Source: Actinomycetota bacterium (GTDB taxonomy: Bacteria; Actinomycetota; Actinomycetes; S36-B12; UBA5976). Taken from it: a DNA stretch of 9,647 nucleotides. Both the position numbers and the translations under genes were made by a program. The stretch is from contig SXYE01000072.1 in the NCBI GenBank assembly GCA_005789325.1, positions 1-9,647 on the forward strand. Direction: 5' to 3'. Below the pieces are notes generated by a model. It was not told where the DNA came from and ran no database searches. It saw only the letters and a program-made list of their open reading frames with translations. This document shows, in pieces, positions 1 through 6,788 of the stretch (position 1 is its first letter; every line of letters begins with the position of its first letter).

Positions 1-18
1 ATAGGAAATAATAAATTC

Positions 19-210
19 ATGCCCACAAAATTTGACCAAACAGATCCAATGTATGAAAAAATCATGGCTGCCCATGACGCAGCGGTTAGTGTAGGTTTAA
101 CTGAATATAAAGATCCAAAAACAGGTTTTTCAGTTATGACAGAACCGTTTTTAAAGGCTAAAGGGTTTTGCTGCAAAAACAATTGCAGACATTGCCCTTA
201 TCCTGCTTAA
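19..210 (+). CDS. DUF5522-type small Cys-motif protein
   Basis: A 63-residue protein whose C-terminal half matches my recollection of the DUF5522 family: a 'GFSVMTEPFLKAKGFCC' stretch followed by CCKNNCRHCPY, with cysteines at 51, 52, 56 and 59. The four clustered cysteines suggest a bound metal or Fe-S cluster, but the family has no established function that I know of. The ATG at 19 is chosen because AGGAA lies at 3-7, although its 11-nt spacing is long. The frame stays open to the left edge of the window, so the true start could lie further upstream. The gene runs tail-to-tail into the glutaredoxin gene, and the two stop codons share TTAA. It lies near two other cysteine-bearing small proteins, hinting at a redox or metal theme, which is inference. 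Family call fairly sure; function unknown. Confidence 0.8.
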   Translation: MPTKFDQTDPMYEKIMAAHDAAVSVGLTEYKDPKTGFSVMTEPFLKAKGFCCKNNCRHCPYPA

Positions 211-461
211 AGAACTGAAAGTTCTTCTAGCTTCTTTTTGAGATCATTATCAGATGGTTCAACCATGTGTGTTCCGTCAGAAAATGCAATAACTGGAATT
301 GATTTCTTGCCACTGATTTCAATCGCCTTATCTTTTCCTACCTCATCGTGTTCAATATCAACGTAGGTGTAATTAACTTGATTAGAATCTAAAAATTTTT
401 TGGATCTACGGCAATCTCCACACCATTCAGCGCCATACATTGTGACCTTGTTATCAGACAT
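207..461 (-). CDS. Glutaredoxin / mycoredoxin-like thiol-disulfide protein
   Basis: An 84-residue cytoplasmic protein with the thioredoxin-fold glutaredoxin layout. An N-terminal beta strand leads into WCGDC (active-site Cys14 and Cys17), the central YVDIEHDE strand follows, then SIPVI with the cis-proline at residue 56, and DGTHMVEPSDNDL at the glutathione/mycothiol-binding end. Length and motifs fit actinobacterial mycoredoxin-1, which reduces mixed disulfides with mycothiol. Known mycoredoxins usually carry WCGYC, so the Asp in the CxxC loop is a small departure. The start is well supported by AAGGAG six bases before the ATG. The gene is divergent from the eight-cysteine microprotein and convergent with the DUF5522 gene. 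Whether the reductant is mycothiol cannot be told from this window. Confidence 0.88.
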   Translation of the reverse strand: MSDNKVTMYGAEWCGDCRRSKKFLDSNQVNYTYVDIEHDEVGKDKAIEISGKKSIPVIAFSDGTHMVEPSDNDLKKKLEELSVL

Positions 462-467
462 TTAAAA

Positions 468-473
468 CTCCTT
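468..473 (-). promoter_or_regulatory. Ribosome binding site of the glutaredoxin gene
   Basis: AAGGAG on the minus strand, six bases before the ATG at 461. It is a near-perfect Shine-Dalgarno and fixes the start. It contrasts with several neighbours in the window that have none. Confidence 0.75.
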
Positions 474-517
474 AAAATTTAAGTGCGTTTCATCTGGAAA
501 AACTACTCAATATTAAG

Positions 518-523
518 TGTAAT
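518..523 (+). promoter_or_regulatory. Candidate -10 box for the eight-cysteine microprotein
   Basis: TGTAAT (5 of 6 to TATAAT) ends seven bases before the ATG at 531. A -35-like TGGAAA lies at 495-500 with 17-bp spacing. No Shine-Dalgarno precedes the ATG, so transcription would begin at or next to the start codon (leaderless). Prediction by eye only. Confidence 0.4.
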
Positions 524-530
524 AGTAATC

Positions 531-656
531 ATGATGGGCGCACCCGGACCATGTCCTGCTTGTGAAAAATGCGATCTAGAACGACGCGGGGGAAAAGATA
601 TGTGCCCTAAATGTTTCTACATCCAACCATGTTGCGATGGTGGGTTTTGCGAATAA
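531..656 (+). CDS. Cysteine-rich microprotein, 41 aa, unrecognised
   Basis: A short reading frame from ATG (a second ATG follows at 534) to TAA. It fills the gap between the glutaredoxin and Pr6Pr genes almost exactly: its stop is two bases from the stop of the convergent gene. Eight of 41 residues are cysteine (8, 11, 14, 25, 28, 34, 35, 40). They are arranged as CPACEKC near the N-terminus, then MCPKC and QPCCDGGFC at the C-terminus. Two CxxC pairs plus a CC-x4-C end suggest a structural zinc or Fe-S site. There is no signal peptide, so it is likely cytoplasmic. The initial codons use G/C-rich triplets unlike random AT-rich spacer. I do not recognise the family; the coding call rests on cysteine spacing, fit to the gap and a candidate leaderless promoter. 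Confidence 0.6.
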   Translation: MMGAPGPCPACEKCDLERRGGKDMCPKCFYIQPCCDGGFCE

Positions 657-658
657 TG

Positions 659-1327
659 CTATTTCGCTAAAGAAATTAACTTGTCGATAATGAAGTAAAC
701 CAAAAATAAGAACATTCCAAGAACTAGAACAAGACCAGTTCCAACAAGAGCACCAACATAACCAAGTTCTGCGACATTAATAAATCCATAAGGATATTTA
801 TTTATAACTGCACCTCGTGCAAATGTGTAGAAAATGTAGCTAATAGGAATTAAAAGAGAACTTAAAATAATTTTCCAATTAATCCAACCTCTAGGACCAA
901 AAATCATCCAAACCAGAATTGTAACCGGTGGAGTTATGTAATGAAGAAATAAATTTGTGTAGATGTTCCAGCTTTGAGGATTGGCATCCTTAGCCAAAAT
1001 TAAGATATAAACCAGCATTGTTACCGTAATCATCATTAAACTTGAAAGTCGAAATACTTTAAACCAAAAAGAATCTCTGTTTTGATTTTTATAAAGCAGA
1101 TACATTGTGATACCAACTAAAATATTGCTCCAAATTGTGAAATAACTTAAATTATCGACTACTCGAGGAATTGAACCTGCTAATCCATCAGCATGGCCAC
1201 CAAAATATGTTGGCCCAAATTGTGGAACGATCACAACTCCGGTGGCATCCACTGCCAATGAGCCGGTAACACCAATCCATGCCAAAATGGCATTAAGCCC
1301 AAATGCCTGACGGGAGTACTTCAACAT
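659..1327 (-). CDS. Pr6Pr family integral membrane protein
   Basis: A 222-residue polytopic protein with about six hydrophobic helices (near residues 10-30, 62-80, 94-112, 125-143, 152-170 and 190-216). It carries the marks I associate with the Pr6Pr membrane family: YFTIWSN at 62-68, NLFLHYITPP at 125-134, and RGAVINKYPYGFINV at 171-185. The biochemical role of this family is not established. The ATG at 1327 has no usable Shine-Dalgarno but sits seven bases after a minus-strand TAGTAT, suggesting a leaderless mRNA. Its start codon overlaps that of the divergent hydrolase gene, so each promoter must lie inside the other gene. The 3' end meets the microprotein gene tail-to-tail. Family call reasonably sure; function unknown. 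Confidence 0.8.
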   Translation of the reverse strand: MLKYSRQAFGLNAILAWIGVTGSLAVDATGVVIVPQFGPTYFGGHADGLAGSIPRVVDNLSYFTIWSNILVGITMYLLYKNQNRDSFWFKVFRLSSLMMITVTMLVYILILAKDANPQSWNIYTNLFLHYITPPVTILVWMIFGPRGWINWKIILSSLLIPISYIFYTFARGAVINKYPYGFINVAELGYVGALVGTGLVLVLGMFLFLVYFIIDKLISLAK

Positions 1328-2321
1328 GAGGAAAATACTAGTCCTTGTTTCAATGATTTCACTCGTTTTTCTATCAGCATGCGCATCAGAAACGTCAGAT
1401 GAATCAACTTATACACCCTCTGTCACAGAAAGTCCCACAGCAGCAGAAACCATTAATCCTGTTTCTTTAATGGCATTGAGTCAAAAAGAATTTGTTGGAA
1501 GAGATTTAAAGCTTGAAAAAGTTTTAGGAGAAAATAGTAAGTTCACTCGTTATTTTGTTAAATACAAATCAGGTGAATTAACAATTTCTGGAATCATGAA
1601 TGTTCCCAAAGGTGAAGGACCGTTTCCAACATTAGTTTTAGCTCATGGATATATCGATCCTGCAATTTACACGACTGGGCGGGGACTTGCTCGTGAACAA
1701 AAGTATTTAGCTGAAAGAGGTTATGTAGTCCTGCACACAGATTATAGAAATCACGCAGAGTCTGATGATGATCCTGAAAATGACATTAACTTTAGATTGG
1801 GTTACACAGAAGATGTAGTAAATGCAGCACTTGCTTTAAAGAATTCAGAATTTACATTTGTTGATAAAGAAAGAATTGGTTTGCTAGGAAGATCAATGGG
1901 TGGTGGAATTGCTTTTAATTCAATGGTAGTTAAGCCTGGAGTGTTTGATGCATACGTTGCTTTTGCTCCAGTTAGCGCAAACGTGGTAGACAACTACAAC
2001 CGTTGGACACGAATGAATTTTGATATTGCTAAAGAAATTGATAAAAGATTTGGGTTACCTGATGAAAACCCAGAATTCTGGAAAGGTGTTTCAGCAATTA
2101 ATTACTTTGATAAAGCAACCGAACCTTTATTGATTTTGCATGGCACAGCAGATGACACCTGTGACATCGCATGGTCAGAGGCCGCAACAAAGGCTCTTCA
2201 AGACGCGGGCAAACAAGTGGAATTTATTCAATATGAAGGTGAAGGACATGCATTTAGTCCACGATGGGAAGACTCAATGAAAGAAACAATTAGATTTTTT
2301 GAAACACACCTAAAAAGCTAA
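1326..2321 (+). CDS. Alpha/beta-hydrolase lipoprotein (prolyl-oligopeptidase/dienelactone-hydrolase type)
   Basis: A 331-residue exported hydrolase. Residues 1-19 form a lipoprotein signal ending in the lipobox LSAC (lipidated Cys19), followed by a Ser/Thr/Pro-rich linker to about residue 45. The catalytic domain shows the oxyanion-type LVLAHGY (His107-Gly108), the nucleophile elbow GRSMGG (Ser190), the acid in HGTADD (Asp276, or Asp277) and the His in GEGHAF (His308), i.e. a complete triad. The fold resembles S9-type peptidases and dienelactone-hydrolase-like esterases; substrate (peptide or ester) cannot be decided. It would act on the outer face of the membrane. The start has GGGAG nine bases upstream (1312-1316), and the ATG overlaps the divergent Pr6Pr ATG. 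The stop overlaps that of the downstream convergent gene by four bases. Confidence 0.88.
   Translation: MRKILVLVSMISLVFLSACASETSDESTYTPSVTESPTAAETINPVSLMALSQKEFVGRDLKLEKVLGENSKFTRYFVKYKSGELTISGIMNVPKGEGPFPTLVLAHGYIDPAIYTTGRGLAREQKYLAERGYVVLHTDYRNHAESDDDPENDINFRLGYTEDVVNAALALKNSEFTFVDKERIGLLGRSMGGGIAFNSMVVKPGVFDAYVAFAPVSANVVDNYNRWTRMNFDIAKEIDKRFGLPDENPEFWKGVSAINYFDKATEPLLILHGTADDTCDIAWSEAATKALQDAGKQVEFIQYEGEGHAFSPRWEDSMKETIRFFETHLKS
1335..1340 (-). promoter_or_regulatory. Candidate leaderless -10 box of the Pr6Pr gene
   Basis: TAGTAT (fits TANNNT) on the minus strand ends seven bases before the ATG at 1327, so the predicted transcription start is the A of the start codon. It lies inside the signal-peptide codons of the divergent hydrolase gene. 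No clear -35 was seen. Confidence 0.45.
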
Positions 2322-2707
2322 TTTTTATTTCTTCCTAGAGCTATTGCTACAACATAAAGTGTTGAAAATAAAAATCCAATAATTGCATAAATTATGCGCC
2401 CAATATTTGCCTGTCCTGGTGCAAGTAAGGTTACAATGCCAAGACTTAAAGAAACTATTGACATCAAGTAAGCAAAGCTTTTTACTACAGAATTAGATGC
2501 CACTGATCTAACTACAATCATTAAATAACCAAGCGGAATCAACACAATTCCTGTCATTCTTAAACTCCAATAAGCATCAACACCAGTTATGCCAATAAAT
2601 TCACCAAAAAGATCCGGTCGTGCAATTAGGGCAATTGCTGAAGCAATAAATATTGATCCACCAGCAAGCATCACCTGCCTGATTCTTAACTCCCCGTAGT
2701 TATTCAT
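2318..2707 (-). CDS. Small four-helix membrane protein of unknown function
   Basis: A 129-residue protein with four hydrophobic segments (about residues 12-30, 48-66, 80-98 and 104-124) and short hydrophilic ends; the tail is GRNKN. A semi-conserved-looking loop, RPDLFGEFIGI followed by WSLRMTGIVLIPLGY, may be family-specific, but I do not recognise it. It follows the EamA exporter gene on the same strand after 24 bases, so partial co-transcription is possible. However, a TAAAAT box six bases before its own ATG and the absence of a Shine-Dalgarno suggest a separate leaderless transcript. It overlaps the stop of the convergent hydrolase gene by four bases. Confidence 0.7.
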   Translation of the reverse strand: MNNYGELRIRQVMLAGGSIFIASAIALIARPDLFGEFIGITGVDAYWSLRMTGIVLIPLGYLMIVVRSVASNSVVKSFAYLMSIVSLSLGIVTLLAPGQANIGRIIYAIIGFLFSTLYVVAIALGRNKN

Positions 2708-2713
2708 GACAAC

Positions 2714-2719
2714 ATTTTA
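2714..2719 (-). promoter_or_regulatory. Candidate leaderless -10 box of the four-helix membrane protein
   Basis: TAAAAT (fits TANNNT and 5 of 6 to TATAAT) on the minus strand ends six bases before the ATG at 2707, with no Shine-Dalgarno between. The predicted transcript starts at the start codon. No convincing -35. Confidence 0.45.
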
Positions 2720-2731
2720 GGGCAATAAATC

Positions 2732-3664
2732 TTATTTGCGGGCTGTTTCAGCAAAAATAACACCAATAAGAACTAGTAATCCGCCCAGGATTTGAATTCC
2801 AATAAAGGTTTCACCAAGTAAGAACAGCGCAACTACCGAAGCACCAACCGGTTCAAGTAAACCAAAAATTGCAGCTTTCTTAGAATCAAGAAATTTGAAA
2901 GCGATGAAATACAACCAAAATGGTGTCACTGTTCCAAAAATAATTATGTAAGTGACTAATAGTCCTAACGAAACGCTTCCAAGGTTGTGTGGTAAAGCCA
3001 CTTGATCATTTAATTTAGACCACGGGAGAGTCCACCAAGGTTGCACAATCATCCAGAAAATTGCTCCAACACCCATAGAAAGCGTTGTTAATGAAATTGG
3101 ATCTCTTTTTGAAGCAAGTGGTTCACCACCAATAAAATAAATTGCTAATGCAATTGCTGCACCAAATGCGCAAAGTACACCAAAAGGATCAAGCTTTGAA
3201 CCGGTCCAAATTTGAGTAATTAGTGATAATCCAATCAGCGCTAATAAAAGTGAAAGCCAAACACGAGCGCTCACTTCTTTTTTCATCACAAATCGAACAT
3301 ATAGAGCAACAAGAATTGGTGCGGTGTATTCAATAATTAAAGCAACTCCAACTTCAATTCTTCGTATCGCAACAAAATATAAAAATTGAGTCATAGCCAC
3401 ACCAAAAAATCCGTAACCAATAAGAGGCAGTATTTCTTTTTTGGTGACTTTGAGTTTTTTTCTAGCAAATAAAAGTGATGCGATTAAGAGAAAAAAGAAT
3501 GCGCCTTCAATTCGAAAAGCAGAGAGCTGTGCTGATTCCAAACCATTTATCAAGGCTAATTTTGCTACTGGTCCGTTTACAGCGAAGAAAAACAGGCCCA
3601 GACTCATGAAGCTATAGCCAATTAGTGCCTTTGACCTAAGCGTTGTTTTTGCGTTCAAAGACAT
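2732..3664 (-). CDS. EamA/DMT-superfamily exporter
   Basis: A membrane transporter with about ten hydrophobic helices in two EamA repeats. The first repeat ends at the RRIEVGVALIIEYTAP region. The second ends at LEPVGASVVALFLLGE and a final GGLLVLIGVIF helix. This is the layout of drug/metabolite exporters such as the RhtA/RhaT-like amino-acid and metabolite exporters; the substrate is unknown. I place the start at the ATG at 3664 (310 residues, MSLNAKTT...). A minus-strand TAGGAT ends seven bases before it, and AGGA within that box could also serve as a weak Shine-Dalgarno. An in-frame GTG at 3700 would add 12 residues but has no signal upstream. It diverges from pstC across a 148-bp region containing a PHO box, so phosphate control of this gene too is conceivable but unproven. 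Confidence 0.88.
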   Translation of the reverse strand: MSLNAKTTLRSKALIGYSFMSLGLFFFAVNGPVAKLALINGLESAQLSAFRIEGAFFFLLIASLLFARKKLKVTKKEILPLIGYGFFGVAMTQFLYFVAIRRIEVGVALIIEYTAPILVALYVRFVMKKEVSARVWLSLLLALIGLSLITQIWTGSKLDPFGVLCAFGAAIALAIYFIGGEPLASKRDPISLTTLSMGVGAIFWMIVQPWWTLPWSKLNDQVALPHNLGSVSLGLLVTYIIIFGTVTPFWLYFIAFKFLDSKKAAIFGLLEPVGASVVALFLLGETFIGIQILGGLLVLIGVIFAETARK

Positions 3665-3671
3665 GCGCTCA

Positions 3672-3677
3672 ATCCTA
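3672..3677 (-). promoter_or_regulatory. Candidate leaderless -10 box of the EamA exporter
   Basis: TAGGAT (a common actinobacterial -10 form of TANNNT) on the minus strand ends seven bases before the ATG at 3664. It lies inside the longer reading frame from GTG 3700, which argues for the shorter protein. No clear -35. Confidence 0.5.
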
Positions 3678-3729
3678 GTTGGGACCGATTTAAAGCCCAC
3701 CAGTCACATAAGTTTCAAGGTGACTCGTC

Positions 3730-3762
3730 GTTCACCAATTGTTAACCTAGAGTTCTTCCCCA
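3730..3762 (+). promoter_or_regulatory. PHO box (PhoP/PhoB-type operator) upstream of pstC
   Basis: Three 11-bp direct repeats in exact register begin at 3730 (GTTCACC+aatt), 3741 (GTTAACC+taga) and 3752 (GTTCTTC+ccca). This is the Streptomyces-style arrangement of a conserved 7-mer plus four variable bases. A weaker fourth unit, GGTGACT, sits in register at 3719; it can also be read as the inverted arm of TCACC at 3732-3736. The array lies 51 bp before the pstC start and 53 bp behind the EamA -10 box. It indicates phosphate-starvation control of pstCAB. The exact pstC -10 is not clear. Confidence 0.8.
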
Positions 3763-3812
3763 ATAAATCTTCCTGTCGGCAAAGATGCCCATTGATTTAG
3801 CAAACTTCTCGT

Positions 3813-4835
3813 GTGGCCACAACTACTAAAGTCATGGATTCAGACGGGTCTGATCACCTAAAGGAATCACCTACTCCCCGATATTTCGGTCGTGAAAAAA
3901 GTAGAACTAGATCTGATAAAGCTTTTTCAGGTTCAGTAGTTGTAGCAGCATTATCATCATTATTTATTTTGGTGGCAATACTTTTTTATTTAGCAACTTC
4001 ATCATGGCCAGCGTTACGAAAAGAAGGATTATCTTTCATAACTGGTTCAACTTGGATTGGTGGACTCGATGATCCAAGTCAACAGGTTTTCCAGATATGG
4101 CCAATGCTTTATGGATCTTTCTTAAACGCATTATTAGCAATAATTTTTGCAGTGCCAATCTCTGTTTTGCTCGCGATATTTATTGTTTTTATTGCTCCTA
4201 AGAAAATTGCTCGAGCATTGACTATTGTTGTTGACGTTTTGGCAGCAATTCCTAGTGGAATTATTGGTATTTGGGGATTCTTAGTATTTACACCAGTGGC
4301 CGAAGGTTGGGCAAGATTAATTCACCAATACTTAGGTTCAATTCCTATATTTGTTAACAACCAAGATCAATTTACCCGTTCACCATTTATTACAGCCTGG
4401 GTTTTAGGAATCATGATTGTTCCAATTATCACAGTTGTTGCGCGAGAAGTTTTAGCGCAAACTCCACAAGATTTATTAGATGCAGCTCGTGGTCTAGGTG
4501 GATCACTTTGGGGAACAGTTCGCATGGTTGCACTTCCTCATGCCAGAGGTGGAATTGTTGGTGGAGTAATGCTTGGACTTGGTCGAGCATTAGGTGAAAC
4601 TGTGGCAATTTATTTCGTTTTGAATTTAATTTTCGAAAGAGTTAACTATTACCGAATTCTAGATCCAGAAGGTGGATCTGTTGCTTCTATGATTATTGCG
4701 AAATTTGGTGAGGCAACACCAGAAGAAATTCAAGCACTACTTGGTGCCGGACTTGTTTTGTTCTTATTGACATTAGTTGTGAATTTAATTGCTAACTGGA
4801 TTGTGGCTCGAAGTGCAAGAGAGAGGTTGGTATGA
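3813..4835 (+). CDS. pstC: Phosphate ABC transporter permease PstC
   Basis: One of the two membrane subunits of the high-affinity phosphate importer. The 340-residue protein has a hydrophilic N-terminus (1-37), then about six or seven helices. Family landmarks are IPSGIIGIWGF near 146-156, the EAA-type coupling loop LLDAARGLGGSLWGTVRMV at 221-239, and GLGRALGETVAIYF at 255-268. The start is a GTG at 3813; there is no Shine-Dalgarno, and TAGCAA at 3798-3803 is only a poor -10, so leaderless translation is possible but unproven. An in-frame ATG at 3834 would remove seven residues. The gene is preceded by a PHO box. Its stop overlaps the pstA start as ATGA, implying translational coupling and a PstC:PstA heterodimer made in step. 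Confidence 0.96.
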   Translation: MATTTKVMDSDGSDHLKESPTPRYFGREKSRTRSDKAFSGSVVVAALSSLFILVAILFYLATSSWPALRKEGLSFITGSTWIGGLDDPSQQVFQIWPMLYGSFLNALLAIIFAVPISVLLAIFIVFIAPKKIARALTIVVDVLAAIPSGIIGIWGFLVFTPVAEGWARLIHQYLGSIPIFVNNQDQFTRSPFITAWVLGIMIVPIITVVAREVLAQTPQDLLDAARGLGGSLWGTVRMVALPHARGGIVGGVMLGLGRALGETVAIYFVLNLIFERVNYYRILDPEGGSVASMIIAKFGEATPEEIQALLGAGLVLFLLTLVVNLIANWIVARSARERLV

Positions 4836-5905
4836 CAATACTTCAAGAAAAACCGTCTGAAGAAGTCTTTACAGAACCCCAATACCCATGGAGGAAAGTT
4901 AATCCATCGACCTCGATTACTAATTCAATAATTGTGGTTCTACCTATTTCAATTTTTGCTTTAAGCTTTTTCTTAACAGATCTTCCAGGAGCACTGTTAT
5001 TTATAGTAATTTTCTTACCCGTTCAAATTTTGGTGGCAATTTTTGCAACAATTTGGGGAATAAGTAAAAAGCGTGTTGGGGATGCAGTTTTGTCGGTACT
5101 TTCCTTAGTTGCTTTTTCATTTGTGATTGCCCTTATGGGTTCAGTATTATTCTCTGTCTTTTCAAGAGGGTTACCAGCAATTAGTTTAAGTTTTCTCACT
5201 CAAAACAACACTTACATAAGTCCTACAACCGAATTAGATTACGGCGGTGTTGGACATGCACTGCTTGGAACTTTAATGGTGGTAGCTATCGGAATGATTA
5301 TTTCGGTTCCACTAGGAATTGCTAGCGCAATTTATATAACTGACATGAAAGGTAGATTGGCTGGTTTTGTCAGGTTCATGGTTCAAGCAATGAGTGGTGT
5401 GCCATCAATTGTTGCAGGACTATTTATTTTGGCAGCATTTATCTTGACAGATGTTTCAGGATTTTCTGCTTTAACTGGTGGCCTTGCATATTCAATTTTG
5501 ATGTTACCAACTGTGGCAAGAACTTCTGAAGAAGTTTTGAAACTTGTACCAAAAGAATTAAGAGATGCAGCTATCGCTCTTGGTTCCAGTAGAGCTCGAG
5601 TAATCATGAAAATTGTTTTACCAACTGCTAGAACTGGAATCTTAACTGCTGTGATTTTGGGTGTAGCAAGAGTAATTGGTGAAACCGCACCACTGCTACT
5701 AACTACATCAAATACCAACGGAACTAACCTGAACCCATTTGTTGATGCGGTGTCCACAATCCCGGTATACATTTTCCAATTCCTTGGTTCTGGTTACCCA
5801 ACTGCAATTAATCGTTCCTGGGGTGCAGCCTTCGTACTGCTAACCACTGTTGCAATTTTGTTCGCAATTGCTCGAATCGTTGAAAGATCAACCAAGAAAG
5901 GGTAG
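4832..5905 (+). CDS. pstA: Phosphate ABC transporter permease PstA
   Basis: The second membrane subunit of the phosphate importer, 357 residues. The core permease domain starts around YGGVGHALLGT (137-146). It continues with MSGVPSIVAGLFIL (187-200), the EAA loop KELRDAAIALGSSRARVIM (241-259) that docks on PstB, and GVARVIGETAPLLL (277-290). Before the core are three hydrophobic segments (about 31-49, 52-76 and 86-110), so the protein is longer than the roughly 300-residue E. coli form; extra N-terminal helices are, to my recollection, common in actinobacterial PstA. The ATG overlaps the pstC stop by four bases, with AGAGG just upstream. pstB follows within 5 to 44 bases depending on its start. 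Confidence 0.96.
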   Translation: MTILQEKPSEEVFTEPQYPWRKVNPSTSITNSIIVVLPISIFALSFFLTDLPGALLFIVIFLPVQILVAIFATIWGISKKRVGDAVLSVLSLVAFSFVIALMGSVLFSVFSRGLPAISLSFLTQNNTYISPTTELDYGGVGHALLGTLMVVAIGMIISVPLGIASAIYITDMKGRLAGFVRFMVQAMSGVPSIVAGLFILAAFILTDVSGFSALTGGLAYSILMLPTVARTSEEVLKLVPKELRDAAIALGSSRARVIMKIVLPTARTGILTAVILGVARVIGETAPLLLTTSNTNGTNLNPFVDAVSTIPVYIFQFLGSGYPTAINRSWGAAFVLLTTVAILFAIARIVERSTKKG

Positions 5906-5936
5906 ATAGCATGAATAAGACAGAAACCGTAAAGTT

Positions 5937-5944
5937 GGAGGAGG
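5937..5944 (+). promoter_or_regulatory. Strong ribosome binding site deciding the pstB start
   Basis: GGAGGAGG, close to a full anti-16S match, lies five bases before an in-frame GTG at 5950. It is the best Shine-Dalgarno in the window and favours the GTG over the ATG at 5911, which has only AAAGGG eight bases upstream inside pstA. Confidence 0.7.
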
Positions 5945-5949
5945 AAACA

Positions 5950-6786
5950 GTGAACATAAAAAATGTTCGCGTGCCTAGTTCTCCTCAGGATGTCCACCCA
6001 AATAAACCAGGGGACGCAAATGTTCACCTCGAAACTCAAAACTTGCATGTGTGGTTTGGTAAAAGATTAATTCTTGAAAAAGTTAATTTAGCCTTCCCAG
6101 AAAACTCTGTAACAGCTTTAATTGGACCTTCAGGTTGTGGAAAATCAACATTTATTCGTGTGCTAAATCGTATGCACGAATTCATTCCAGGTGCAGCACT
6201 TGCTGGAAGAGTTCTCTATGACGGACAAGATATTTATGATGCAGCTGTAGATCCAGTAAATATTCGCACCAAAGTAGGAATGGTATTTCAAAAACCAAAC
6301 CCATTTCCAACTATGAGCATTAGAGACAACGTTTTATCAGGGTTAAAACTTGCGCAAATGACTTATGAAAATTCTGAAGAAATTGTCAGAACTTGTTTGG
6401 AAAGAGCAAGTTTGTGGAATGAGGTAAAAGATCGCTTGGATGCTTCAGCATCATCTTTATCTGGTGGTCAACAGCAAAGACTTTGTATCGCTCGATCATT
6501 AGCGGTAAGTCCAAAAGTGTTACTAATGGATGAACCTTGTTCAGCACTTGATCCAGGATCAACAAGAAGAATTGAAGACACAATTCGAGAAATCAGTAGT
6601 GATATGACCGTGGTTATTGTTACCCACAACATGGCTCAAGCTCAACGAGTATCTGATTACACAGCCTTCTTCTTGAGTGAAGATGGCGCTCCAGCTCAGG
6701 TAGTAGAAAACGCTAAAACAGAAGAGATCTTTAAAAAGCCAAAAGATTCTCGAACCAACGATTACGTCAACGGACTCTTTGGTTAA
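5950..6786 (+). CDS. pstB: Phosphate ABC transporter ATPase PstB
   Basis: The cytoplasmic ATPase that drives PstCA. Counting from the GTG at 5950 (278 residues), it shows Walker A GPSGCGKS at 59-66, the Q-loop in VFQKPNPFP (Gln114), the signature LSGGQQQR at 170-177, Walker B VLLMDEP at 190-196 with catalytic Glu195, and the switch histidine in VTHNM (His226). It ends in a DYVNGLFG tail typical of PstB. GTG 5950 is preferred because of the GGAGGAGG just upstream and because PstB is usually about 260 residues. The ATG at 5911 would give 291 residues with a charged, poorly conserved-looking extension and is the main alternative. The gene is the last of the pstCAB block; a long dyad starts three bases after its stop. 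Confidence 0.95.
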   Translation: MNIKNVRVPSSPQDVHPNKPGDANVHLETQNLHVWFGKRLILEKVNLAFPENSVTALIGPSGCGKSTFIRVLNRMHEFIPGAALAGRVLYDGQDIYDAAVDPVNIRTKVGMVFQKPNPFPTMSIRDNVLSGLKLAQMTYENSEEIVRTCLERASLWNEVKDRLDASASSLSGGQQQRLCIARSLAVSPKVLLMDEPCSALDPGSTRRIEDTIREISSDMTVVIVTHNMAQAQRVSDYTAFFLSEDGAPAQVVENAKTEEIFKKPKDSRTNDYVNGLFG

Positions 6787-6788
6787 AT

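Noticed and set aside
207..210. TTAA shared by two convergent stop codons (also CTAA at 2318-2321)
   Set aside because: Four-base stop overlaps are common in compact genomes; recorded in the gene entries and not treated as special.
1802..1993. 63-codon minus-strand frame inside the hydrolase gene
   Set aside because: It overlaps the catalytic Ser region of the real gene; no ribosome binding site or domain was seen.
5383..5772. 129-codon open frame antisense to pstA
   Set aside because: It lies wholly inside a clearly conserved pstA, its protein is low-complexity with no recognisable motif, and pstA helices read backwards commonly give such open frames.
5794..6048. 84-codon minus-strand frame across the pstA/pstB junction
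   Set aside because: It opposes two strong genes and their ribosome binding site, has no own signals, and the protein resembles nothing known to me.
6386..6583. 65-codon minus-strand frame inside pstB
   Set aside because: Antisense to the ABC signature and Walker B codons; no independent evidence for it.
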